Positions 43,432 through 50,582 of a DNA stretch of 55,657 nucleotides are shown piece after piece. The stretch spans positions 1-55,657 of the forward strand of contig JBHYFN010000025.1 in NCBI GenBank assembly GCA_051859505.1. Reading direction: 5' to 3'. This DNA comes from JAFIEN01 sp051859505 (GTDB lineage: Bacteria > Pseudomonadota > Alphaproteobacteria > Rhodobacterales > Rhodobacteraceae). The first letter of the stretch is position 1; each line of letters opens with the position of its first letter. The position numbers and the translations under genes were made by a program. The notes beneath the pieces were generated by a model. The model did no database searches. It was not told where the DNA came from and saw only the letters and a program-made list of their open reading frames with translations.

Positions 43432-43674
43432 GAAGATCAGATCGACGGGCCCGCGGTCGCAGACGATGATATAGTGATGCCGCGTGCGAAGCAGTCGAAA
43501 GCCGCGTCGGCGCACTTCTGCCTCGAACACAGCTGCGCCGACCTCGCGTTCGACATCGCGCACCTGCCGACGGATCACACCCCCGATCTCGGTCGCGCGG
43601 GCGGTGAAGATCTGCTCCAGCCAGTCATGGCTTCGGCGATAGGGAAAGGTCAAAGGATTTGGGAACTGCCTCAT
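43432..43674 (-). CDS. Small conserved-looking protein whose stop is displaced
   Basis: An 81-residue frame starting MRQFPNPLTFPYRRSHDWLEQIF, with VEREVGAAVFEAEVRRRGF and HYIIVCDRGPVDLIF. It reads like a complete small protein and follows the transaminase gene by 35 nt on the same strand, with GTCGAGGG upstream. There is no stop after LIF: the frame continues through the two hairpins and antisense to the neighbouring secreted protein gene, ending only at 42253 (473 codons in total). The likely explanation is a hairpin element that took the place of the original stop region. Function unknown. Confidence 0.55.
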
Positions 43675-43709
43675 CCCTCGACCCTGCCCCAGACATGGTT
43701 AAGGCCCGG

Positions 43710-45077
43710 TTAAGCGACCTCGGCAAAAACCTTGTCCAGCGCCCGGCCCAGCTTGTCGAACATCTCGTCCATCTGTCCCTCGGTCAGGATGAAGGGCGGG
43801 GCCAGCACGATGGACTGCCCCAGCGGGCGACAGATCAGCCCCTGATCGGTGCAGGCATTGGCGATCCGCTCCGACACGCTGAGCTTGCCGTCGAAGGGCC
43901 GCTTCGTGGCCTTGTCCGCCACCGCCTCGAGCGCGCCCATCAGCCCCCTGCCGCGCCATTCGCCGATATGGGGGTGCTCGGCCAGCTTGGCGAGGCCCGC
44001 CTCGAATTTCGGCGTGAGCGTCCGCACATTCTCGGCCAGGCCCTCGTTCATCACCACGTCGATCGCTTTCAGCGCGATGGCGCAGCCCACCGGATGGCCC
44101 GAGGCGGTGAAGCCATGCGGAAACTCCTCGATCGCCTCGGCCGCCCGCTGCACCCGTTCGGCCAGCTCCGGCCCGAGGATCACCGCCCCCATCGGAAAGA
44201 ACCCCGCCGTGAGGTTCTTGGACGAGATGATCGCATCGGGCATGAAATCATAGGTCTGGCAGCCCCAGGTATTGCCCGTCCGCCCGAAGCCGCAGATCAC
44301 CTCGTCCGAGATCATCGGGATGCCGTGGCGGCGCAGCACCGGCAGGATCGCCTGGAAATAGCCCTCGGACGGCACGATCACCCCGCCCGCGCCCATCACC
44401 GGCTCGGCAAAGAAGCCCGCGATCGTGTCGGCGCCTTCGCGTTCGATCACCTCTTCCAGTTCGGCGGCCAGGCGCGCGGTGAACGCCGCCTCGCTTTCGC
44501 CCTCGGCGCCGTTGCGCCAGTAATGCGGGCAGGTCAGGTGCAGGAAGCCCGGCAGTGGCAGGCCGAAGACCGAATTGTAGGGCTTGCCCGTCATCGAGGC
44601 GGAGACCGCCGTCACGCCGTGATAGGCATTGACCCGCGTCAGGATCTTGCGCCGCTGCGGATTGCCCTCGGCGGCATGGAGGAACCAGAGGATCTTGACC
44701 ATCGTGTCATTCGCCTCGGAGCCGGAATTCGTGTAGAAGACCTTGCCGGTTTCGAAGGGAGAGACCTCGACCAGCTTCTCCGACAGCATCACCGTCTGGT
44801 CCGACATCCGGCCAAAGAAGGCGTGATAGCCGGGAAAGCGGGCATATTGGTCTTGTGCCGCGGCGATCAGGCCGGGATGGTCGAAACCCGCGACCATGTT
44901 CCACAGGCCCGAATTCGCATCCAGATATTCGCGCCCGTGCACGTCGTAGATATAGGGGCCCTTGCCATGGGTCAGGACCACGGCGCCGCGGTCGTGGATC
45001 GTGGGCAGGTCGGTGAAACCGTAAAGCGAATAGGTGTCGGCGCGGGTTTCCCAGCTGTTGGCCTTGTCTTCGGGCAT
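43710..45077 (-). CDS. Omega-transaminase (class III PLP aminotransferase)
   Basis: A 455-residue enzyme with YTNSGSEANDTMVKILWF, FAEPVMGAGGVIVPSEGYF, ISDEVICGFGRTGNTWGC (Asp258 to the PLP nitrogen) and PDAIISSKNLTAGFFPMG with the PLP lysine at about 287. The whole sequence is close to the S-selective amine-pyruvate omega-transaminases of Paracoccus and Rhodobacter as I remember them. It uses pyruvate or similar keto acids as amino acceptor; natural amines unknown. It is divergent from a LysR regulator, which may control it, and is followed by the small 43674 ORF. Confidence 0.92.
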   Translation of the reverse strand: MPEDKANSWETRADTYSLYGFTDLPTIHDRGAVVLTHGKGPYIYDVHGREYLDANSGLWNMVAGFDHPGLIAAAQDQYARFPGYHAFFGRMSDQTVMLSEKLVEVSPFETGKVFYTNSGSEANDTMVKILWFLHAAEGNPQRRKILTRVNAYHGVTAVSASMTGKPYNSVFGLPLPGFLHLTCPHYWRNGAEGESEAAFTARLAAELEEVIEREGADTIAGFFAEPVMGAGGVIVPSEGYFQAILPVLRRHGIPMISDEVICGFGRTGNTWGCQTYDFMPDAIISSKNLTAGFFPMGAVILGPELAERVQRAAEAIEEFPHGFTASGHPVGCAIALKAIDVVMNEGLAENVRTLTPKFEAGLAKLAEHPHIGEWRGRGLMGALEAVADKATKRPFDGKLSVSERIANACTDQGLICRPLGQSIVLAPPFILTEGQMDEMFDKLGRALDKVFAEVA

Positions 45078-45253
45078 GATCGAACCTCGGTGTTTTGATG
45101 CGCGACCCTAGCGCTGCGCGGGCGCAGGGGCAACTGCGTGGGAGGCAGCGCGCGAAGGGAGGGTCGAGCGCGGCATTGCGAGGCCGTCGTGCCGGCCCTA
45201 GGGTCGGGCTGGTGGAAGATCCGGCAGACGGGCGAAGGAGGGCGGGGCAGGGC

Positions 45254-46225
45254 ATGTCCGAGACGACTGGCAGGATCAGCCTCTGGGGCATCGAGGTTCT
45301 GGTCGCAACGGCCGAGGAGGCCTCGATCTCGGCCGCCGCGCGGCGGCTGGGAACTTCGGCCGCCACGGTCAGCCAGCAACTGACCAGGCTGGAAGCGGCG
45401 CTTGGCACCGTGCTGCTGGACCGCGGTGCGCGGCCGGTGCGTCTGACGGCGGCCGGCGAGATGTTCCTGCCGCGGGCGAATGCGATCCTGAACGAGGCCG
45501 ATCAGGCCCGCGCAGAGCTGGGGCTGGCGGATATGTCGCGGCTGACGCGGCTTCGTCTGGGCATGATCGAGGATTTCGACGCCGATGTGACGCCGCGGCT
45601 GCTGGCCGATATGGCCGGCGACCTGCGGCAGTGCCAGTTCCTGCTCGAGACCGGCGCGAGCCATCGGCTGCATGACGCGCTTGACGCGCGCGCGCTCGAC
45701 ATGATCGTGGCGACGGACATGGGGGTCGAGATGAGCGGGATGGAAGTGCATCCGCTGCTTGTCGAACCCTTCGTGATGGCGCTGCCAAGGGATTTTTCGG
45801 CGCGGGAGTTCGAGGAGTTGCGGGAGCTTCCGCTGATCCGCTACACGACCCGGCATCACATGGGGCGGATGATCGCCGCGCATCTGGCGCGGCAGAACCT
45901 GTCCCTGCCGCACAGGTTCGAGCTCGACAGCTATCATGCGATCATGGCGATGGTCGCGGAAGGGGCGGGTTGGACGATACTGACGCCCCTGGGCTGGATG
46001 CGGGCGGGGCGGTTCCAGGATCTTGTCACGCTGCGGCCCTTGCCGGGGGCACCGCTGGGGCGGACCATCACCCTGACGGCGCGCAGGGATGTTCTGGGTG
46101 CGATGCCGGCGCGTATCGCCGCGCGGCTGCGCGGTCTTCTGGGGGATCTCACCGTTGCGCCGGCGGTCGGGCGGCTGCCCTGGCTGGAGCGACAATTGCG
46201 GGTCCTGGAGGACCGGAATTTCTGA
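45254..46225 (+). CDS. LysR-family regulator
   Basis: A 323-residue regulator with an N-terminal winged helix (LWGIEVLVATAEEASISAAARRLGTSAATVSQQLTRLEAALGTVLLDRG, residues about 10-60) and a periplasmic-binding-like effector domain ending in EGAGWTILTPLGWM. ATG 45254 is chosen for the match to the family start and GGCAGGGC upstream. It diverges from the omega-transaminase gene, so it is a good candidate to control it. Its last codons end inside a hairpin (46213-46235), which supplies the stop codon. Confidence 0.9.
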   Translation: MSETTGRISLWGIEVLVATAEEASISAAARRLGTSAATVSQQLTRLEAALGTVLLDRGARPVRLTAAGEMFLPRANAILNEADQARAELGLADMSRLTRLRLGMIEDFDADVTPRLLADMAGDLRQCQFLLETGASHRLHDALDARALDMIVATDMGVEMSGMEVHPLLVEPFVMALPRDFSAREFEELRELPLIRYTTRHHMGRMIAAHLARQNLSLPHRFELDSYHAIMAMVAEGAGWTILTPLGWMRAGRFQDLVTLRPLPGAPLGRTITLTARRDVLGAMPARIAARLRGLLGDLTVAPAVGRLPWLERQLRVLEDRNF

Positions 46226-46279
46226 GAAATTCCGGGGCGGAGTTTGTCAAACTCCGCTCCTGAATTTGGAAAATTCAGG
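46213..46279. repeat. Three hairpins in a row between convergent genes
   Basis: 46213-46235: arms CCGGAATTTC around TGA. 46237-46257: arms GCGGAGTTTG around T. 46259-46279: arms CCTGAATTT around GGA. The TGA loop of the first gives the LysR stop. A TGA in the third gives the stop of the DegT-family gene on the other strand (46277-46275). They probably act as a shared transcript end for both genes. Confidence 0.85.
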
Positions 46280-47471
46280 TTCCGTAGGCCCGCGGTTCGA
46301 TCATCACGGCTTCGGCCGCCTGCAGCAGGATATCGGCAACGATCCCGCACTCTTCCGGCGTCAACCGCGCCGGCAGCCGCACATCGCAGGCCTGCATCAG
46401 CATGGCACGGGTTCGGGGAAGCTCGGGCATTTCGCCCAGGAACTGCCAGTTCCAGAAGGCGCGCGCATTGTCCTTGCTGGCCCCGAAGACCTGGACCTTG
46501 ACGCCGCGGGCCTCGGCCTCGGTCGCGAAAGCGGCGGTCTCGTCGGGGCTCATGCCGACAAGGTTGAACTGGATCGAATCCGGGGCCCGCAATTCCGGCT
46601 CCAGTTTCGCGGGAACCGCGATCCAGGGCGACCGGTTCAGCCGTTCGGCCACCAGATCGTGGTTGCGCCGGCCGTCGGCCACGCGACGGGCCAGTTCGGG
46701 CAGCTGCGGCCGGATGACCGCGGCCGAAAGCGTGTTGAGCCGCAGGTTGTAGAGCGGCAGCCGGTTCTGCCAGCGGCCGAAGGCCTCTTGCAGAACGGGA
46801 TGTTTCTTCCAGTTGTGTTCATAGGCGCCCGACATGATCACCGCGCGCGCGATCAGATCGGCGTCGTCGGTGATCATGATCCCGCCTTCGCCGGCATTGA
46901 TCAGCTTGTAGGACTGAAAGCTGAAACAGCCGACCCGGCCGATCGTCCCGATGTTGCGCCCGTTCCACGTCGTGCCCAGCGAATGCGCCGCATCCTCGAT
47001 CACCGGAAGCCCCGCCGCGTCGCAAAGCGCCATGATCGCATCCATGTCGGAGGTATGGCCCCGCATATGGCTGATCATCACCGCATCCACATCGGGCAGT
47101 TTCGCCTGGAAATCCGCCATGTCGATCCGGTAATCCTCGCCGCATTCGCACAGCACCGGCACCATGCCGGCATGGACGATGGAGGAGGGGACGGCGGCAA
47201 AGGTGAAGGCCGGGATCATCACCCGGGCACCTTCGGGCAGGTCCAGCGCCTTGAGCGACAGGAACAGCGCCGCCGAGCAGGAGGAGACGGCAAGGGCGTA
47301 TTTCGCGCCCAGGAGGCTTGCGAATTCCGCCTCGAGCAGCGCCACGGGCGAGGCGTCGGAGGTGTAGCGGAACAGATCGCCCGAGGCCAGGATCCGCGTC
47401 ACCTCGGCCATGGCGGCATCGGGGATCGGCTCGGCGTCATAGACATTCGGCACGCGGGACTGAGGCTGCAT
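46275..47471 (-). CDS. DegT/DnrJ/EryC1/StrS-family aminotransferase
   Basis: A 398-residue PLP enzyme with ALAVSSCSAALFLSLKAL, VIEDAAHSLGTTWNGR (Asp160 to PLP) and CFSFQSYKLINAGEGG (Lys189). This is the family that transaminates nucleotide sugars or sets up amino sugars for surface polysaccharides and antibiotics; some members dehydrate instead. It stands alone, without a sugar-nucleotide dehydratase beside it, so the substrate is open. ATG 47471 is preceded by AGGA. It diverges from tgt and converges with the LysR gene across a hairpin trio. Confidence 0.88.
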   Translation of the reverse strand: MQPQSRVPNVYDAEPIPDAAMAEVTRILASGDLFRYTSDASPVALLEAEFASLLGAKYALAVSSCSAALFLSLKALDLPEGARVMIPAFTFAAVPSSIVHAGMVPVLCECGEDYRIDMADFQAKLPDVDAVMISHMRGHTSDMDAIMALCDAAGLPVIEDAAHSLGTTWNGRNIGTIGRVGCFSFQSYKLINAGEGGIMITDDADLIARAVIMSGAYEHNWKKHPVLQEAFGRWQNRLPLYNLRLNTLSAAVIRPQLPELARRVADGRRNHDLVAERLNRSPWIAVPAKLEPELRAPDSIQFNLVGMSPDETAAFATEAEARGVKVQVFGASKDNARAFWNWQFLGEMPELPRTRAMLMQACDVRLPARLTPEECGIVADILLQAAEAVMIEPRAYGT

Positions 47472-47622
47472 TTTCGGAAGTCCTGAAAGTTTGTTTCCAT
47501 AAATCTTAACATGGCCCGTGTGACAGTGCCAAGACGATCCGCCGCTGCGGCAGGTTTCCGCTGGTGTCCCACTGCCTTTCCATTTCCGCCCGGTCCGCTA
47601 TCAAGGCCCTCGCGGAGGGTGG

Positions 47623-48753
47623 ATGATGCGGGACTTTCGGTTTTCTCTGGATGCGACGGATGGCAAGGCGCGCAGCGGGCGGATCACCACCCCCCGGGGC
47701 GAGATCCGCACCCCCGCCTTCATGCCGGTGGGAACAGCTGCCACCGTCAAGGCGATGCTGCCCGAAAGCGTGGCCGCCACGGGGGCGGATATCCTTCTGG
47801 GCAATACCTATCACCTGATGCTGCGCCCCACGGCCGAGCGCGTGGCGCGGCTGGGGGGCTTGCACCGCTTCATGAACTGGGAAAGGCCGATCCTGACCGA
47901 CTCGGGCGGGTTTCAGGTGATGAGCCTTGCGGGGCTGCGCAAGCTCACCGAAGAGGGCGTGACCTTCAAGAGCCATATCGACGGATCGGCCCATGAGCTG
48001 ACCCCCGAACGCTCGATGGAGATCCAGCGGCTTCTGGGCAGCGACATCGTGATGTGTTTCGACGAATGCCCCGCGCTGCCCGCCCCGGACGAGGTGGTCG
48101 CCCGGTCGATGCGGATGTCGATGCGCTGGGCGGAACGGTCGAAAGCCGCCTTCGGCGACCGGCCCGGGCATGCGCTTTTCGGCATCCAGCAGGGCGGCGT
48201 CACGCGCGAGCTGCGCGAGGAAAGTGCCGCGGCGCTGCGGGCCATCGGGTTCGACGGCTATGCTTTGGGCGGGCTGGCGGTGGGCGAGGGGCAGGAGGCG
48301 ATGTTCGGCGTGCTGGATTACGCGCCCGACATGCTGCCCGTGGATCGGCCGCGCTATCTGATGGGGGTGGGCAAGCCCGACGATATCGTGGGGGCGGTGG
48401 CGCGCGGGGTGGACATGATGGATTGCGTGCTGCCCTCGCGCTCGGGCCGCACCGGGCAGGCCTGGACGCGGCGGGGCCAGGTCAACATCAAGAACGCCCG
48501 CCATCAGGACGACCCCCGGCCGCTGGACGAGGACTGCAACTGCCCCGCCTGCCGGGGCTATTCGCGGGCCTATCTGCACCATGTCTTTCGCGCCGGAGAG
48601 ATGATCTCGGGCATGCTGCTGACCTGGCATAACCTGCATTATTATCAAGAGCTTATGGCCGGAATGCGCGCGGCGATCGCTGAGGGGCGCTTCGCCGAAT
48701 GGCAGGCCGGGTTCCACGCCCTGCGCGCCGAGGGCGATATCGAGCCGCTGTGA
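47623..48753 (+). CDS. tgt: Queuine tRNA-ribosyltransferase
   Basis: A 376-residue TIM-barrel enzyme that swaps guanine 34 for preQ1 in Asn, Asp, His and Tyr tRNAs. It shows TPAFMPVGTAATVKAM, ILTDSGGFQVMSL (Asp93), FGIQQGGVTRELRE, LGGLAVGEG, DCVLPSRSGRTGQAWTRRGQVNIKN and the zinc site CNCPACRGYSRAYLHH. Length fits. Start MMRDFRF: either of two adjacent ATGs. Its TGA shares one base with the next ATG. Confidence 0.96.
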   Translation: MMRDFRFSLDATDGKARSGRITTPRGEIRTPAFMPVGTAATVKAMLPESVAATGADILLGNTYHLMLRPTAERVARLGGLHRFMNWERPILTDSGGFQVMSLAGLRKLTEEGVTFKSHIDGSAHELTPERSMEIQRLLGSDIVMCFDECPALPAPDEVVARSMRMSMRWAERSKAAFGDRPGHALFGIQQGGVTRELREESAAALRAIGFDGYALGGLAVGEGQEAMFGVLDYAPDMLPVDRPRYLMGVGKPDDIVGAVARGVDMMDCVLPSRSGRTGQAWTRRGQVNIKNARHQDDPRPLDEDCNCPACRGYSRAYLHHVFRAGEMISGMLLTWHNLHYYQELMAGMRAAIAEGRFAEWQAGFHALRAEGDIEPL

Positions 48754-49715
48754 TGCGGATCGAGACCCTCTCTGTCCTGAACGGATCGGTGCGGCTGGCG
48801 GGGACGCTGACCTTGCCCGAGGGGGCGGGGCCGCATCCGGTGGCGCTGTTCCTGCATGGCTCGGGCCCGCTCGACCGGGACGAGAACATGCGCGGGCAGC
48901 GGCTGGATATCTTCAACCGGCTGGCCGAGGCGCTGGCCGTGGCGGGCATCGCCTCGCTCCGCTGGGACAAGCGCGGCTGTGGCGCTTCGGGCGGGGACTA
49001 CCTGTCGCATGGGGTAACCGATCTGGTGGGCGATGGCGCGGCCTGGCTCGGTCTTGTCCGAAGCCGGCCGGAGCTTGGCGGGGTCGCCCTGATCGGCCAT
49101 TCCGAGGGCACGCTGATCGCGCCCCTGCTGGCGCAGGCCCGCCCCGAGGGCGAGGTTGCGGCCATGGTGCTGATCTGCCCCTTCGTCGGCGATGTGACGG
49201 AGATGCTGCGGGCGCAGGCGCGCGAGATGGCGGCGGGGCTGGAGCGGATGAGGGGGCTGCAGGGCCGGCTGATGCGGCTGATGTCGCGTCTTCTGGGCGG
49301 GCCGGAGCGGGCGCAGGCGCGGCTGATCGCGCGGCTGCTGGCGAGTGACGCCCCGGTCCTGCGTGCGGGCCTGCGCCGCATTCCGGCGCGCAGCCTGCGC
49401 GATCTCTTGCGGGCGGATACGGCTGCGATCCATGCCGGCCATGCCGTGCCCACGCTGGCGCTGGCGGCAGAGCACGACATCCAGTGCGAGCCTGCAGACG
49501 CCGCGCGCATCGCCGCGCTCAATCCTGCGGTAAAGGCGCGGGTGCTGCCCGGGATCAGTCACCTCTTGCGCCGGGTCGAGGAATTGGGCGGGGGCGGGTT
49601 CGAGACCTATGGCGCGCAGGTCGGTCAGCCGATGGATCCCGCCGTGGCCGAAGCGGTGGTGGGCTGGCTTGGCGCGCGGCGCCTCGACCCGGGCGGGCTT
49701 GCGGCGGTGCCTTAG
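48753..49715 (+). CDS. Alpha/beta hydrolase
   Basis: A 320-residue protein with FLHGSGPLDRDENMRGQ (oxyanion region), a WDKRGCGASGG strand and the nucleophile elbow LIGHSEGTLIAPLL (Ser in GHSEG). ALAAEHDIQCEP probably holds the acid residue, and GISHLLRR has the catalytic His. ATG 48753 overlaps the tgt stop (TGATG), so it is coupled to tgt. The substrate is unknown; esterases or peptidases of this type are common. Confidence 0.83.
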   Translation: MRIETLSVLNGSVRLAGTLTLPEGAGPHPVALFLHGSGPLDRDENMRGQRLDIFNRLAEALAVAGIASLRWDKRGCGASGGDYLSHGVTDLVGDGAAWLGLVRSRPELGGVALIGHSEGTLIAPLLAQARPEGEVAAMVLICPFVGDVTEMLRAQAREMAAGLERMRGLQGRLMRLMSRLLGGPERAQARLIARLLASDAPVLRAGLRRIPARSLRDLLRADTAAIHAGHAVPTLALAAEHDIQCEPADAARIAALNPAVKARVLPGISHLLRRVEELGGGGFETYGAQVGQPMDPAVAEAVVGWLGARRLDPGGLAAVP

Positions 49716-49825
49716 GCAGAGGCCGGAACGGGGCACAGAGGCCGGCAGCTGCCCCGACCCCGTCTCTTGCCGATGCCGAGCCGCTCGGCTAGGGTCCAGC
49801 CGATTGACAACAGGGAGTTTTCATC

Positions 49826-50293
49826 ATGCAGGGCCTGTATACGAATTTTGACGGACGGATCGGGCGGGGTCAGTGGTGGAAGGGCATCCTGATCCTCGTG
49901 GTGCTGGTGATCGCCATCCAGTTCATCCTGTTTTCGATCATCAGCCAGGCGTCGTTCTTTGGCCGGCTTCTGAGCTTCGTGATCGGGCTGGTCGTGATCT
50001 ATCCCTATCTCGCTCTGGGCTCGAAGCGGCTGCATGACCGGGGCAAGCCGATGATGCCCTGGATCGCGATCTTCATCGGGCCGGCCTTTGTGCTGAACGT
50101 GATGCAGGTCTTCGGAATCGGGTTCCAGACGACCGAACTGATGGGCGAGACGATGATGGTGCCCACGACGCTGGGATCGACTGTCGGCATCGTCGCGATG
50201 ATCACCAGCATCTGGGCGCTGGTCGAGCTTGGTTTCCTGAAGGGAACCGCCGGGCCGAACGAATACGGGTCCGATCCGCTGGGCCAGGCCTGA
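49826..50293 (+). CDS. DUF805 membrane protein
   Basis: A 155-residue protein with about four helices and the DUF805 start MQGLYTNFDGRIGRGQWWKGIL (F-x-GR-x-GR-x-x-W/F), followed by LALGSKRLHDRGKPMMPW (the conserved R-L-H-D-x-G-K/R). It ends with GFLKGTAGPNEYGSDP, also typical of the family. Function unknown. ATG 49826 follows CAGGGAG. Two GTGGGC hairpins lie after it. Confidence 0.92.
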   Translation: MQGLYTNFDGRIGRGQWWKGILILVVLVIAIQFILFSIISQASFFGRLLSFVIGLVVIYPYLALGSKRLHDRGKPMMPWIAIFIGPAFVLNVMQVFGIGFQTTELMGETMMVPTTLGSTVGIVAMITSIWALVELGFLKGTAGPNEYGSDPLGQA

Positions 50294-50323
50294 ACGGAGC
50301 GGCCTTCCCCGGGGAAGCGGCGC

Positions 50324-50405
50324 GTGGGCTTTGCCCACCCTACGTGAGAGCGGCAATGGCCTTGCCCGGCTTTGAAGGTGGGACGGTGGGCTTTGCCCAC
50401 CCTAC
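50324..50405. repeat. Direct repeat pair of a small hairpin upstream of lon
   Basis: GTGGGC-ttt-GCCCAC followed by CCTAC occurs at 50324-50343 and again at 50386-50405, 62 nt apart start to start. Each copy is a self-complementary hairpin. It resembles widespread short palindromic elements of the same kind in other bacteria. It may end the DUF805 transcript or be a mobile-type repeat. Confidence 0.85.
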
Positions 50406-50478
50406 AGGCCTTGTTCCGGCGGAAAAGTCGTCTTGCCCCTGCCTGTCAGGGAGGGCATGGTGCGGCAAGGATCGCCCG

Positions 50479-50510
50479 CTTGAAACGCGTCCGCCGCAGC
50501 CCCACTTATA
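50479..50510 (+). promoter_or_regulatory. Heat-shock (RpoH-like) promoter of lon
   Basis: CTTGAA at 50479-50484 is followed 15 nt later by CCCCACTTATA (50500-50510). This matches the sigma-32 type elements CTTGAA and CCCCAT, and a CTTAT part that suits alphaproteobacterial RpoH. It lies 73 nt before the lon ATG, the gene for which heat-shock control is well known. Confidence 0.65.
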
Positions 50511-50582
50511 GCGCCTGTCGGAGATCGCCCGGGCTGCCGCACAGCGGGGCAGGGCGGTCTTGCCAATAAGAAGGAACCGAGC

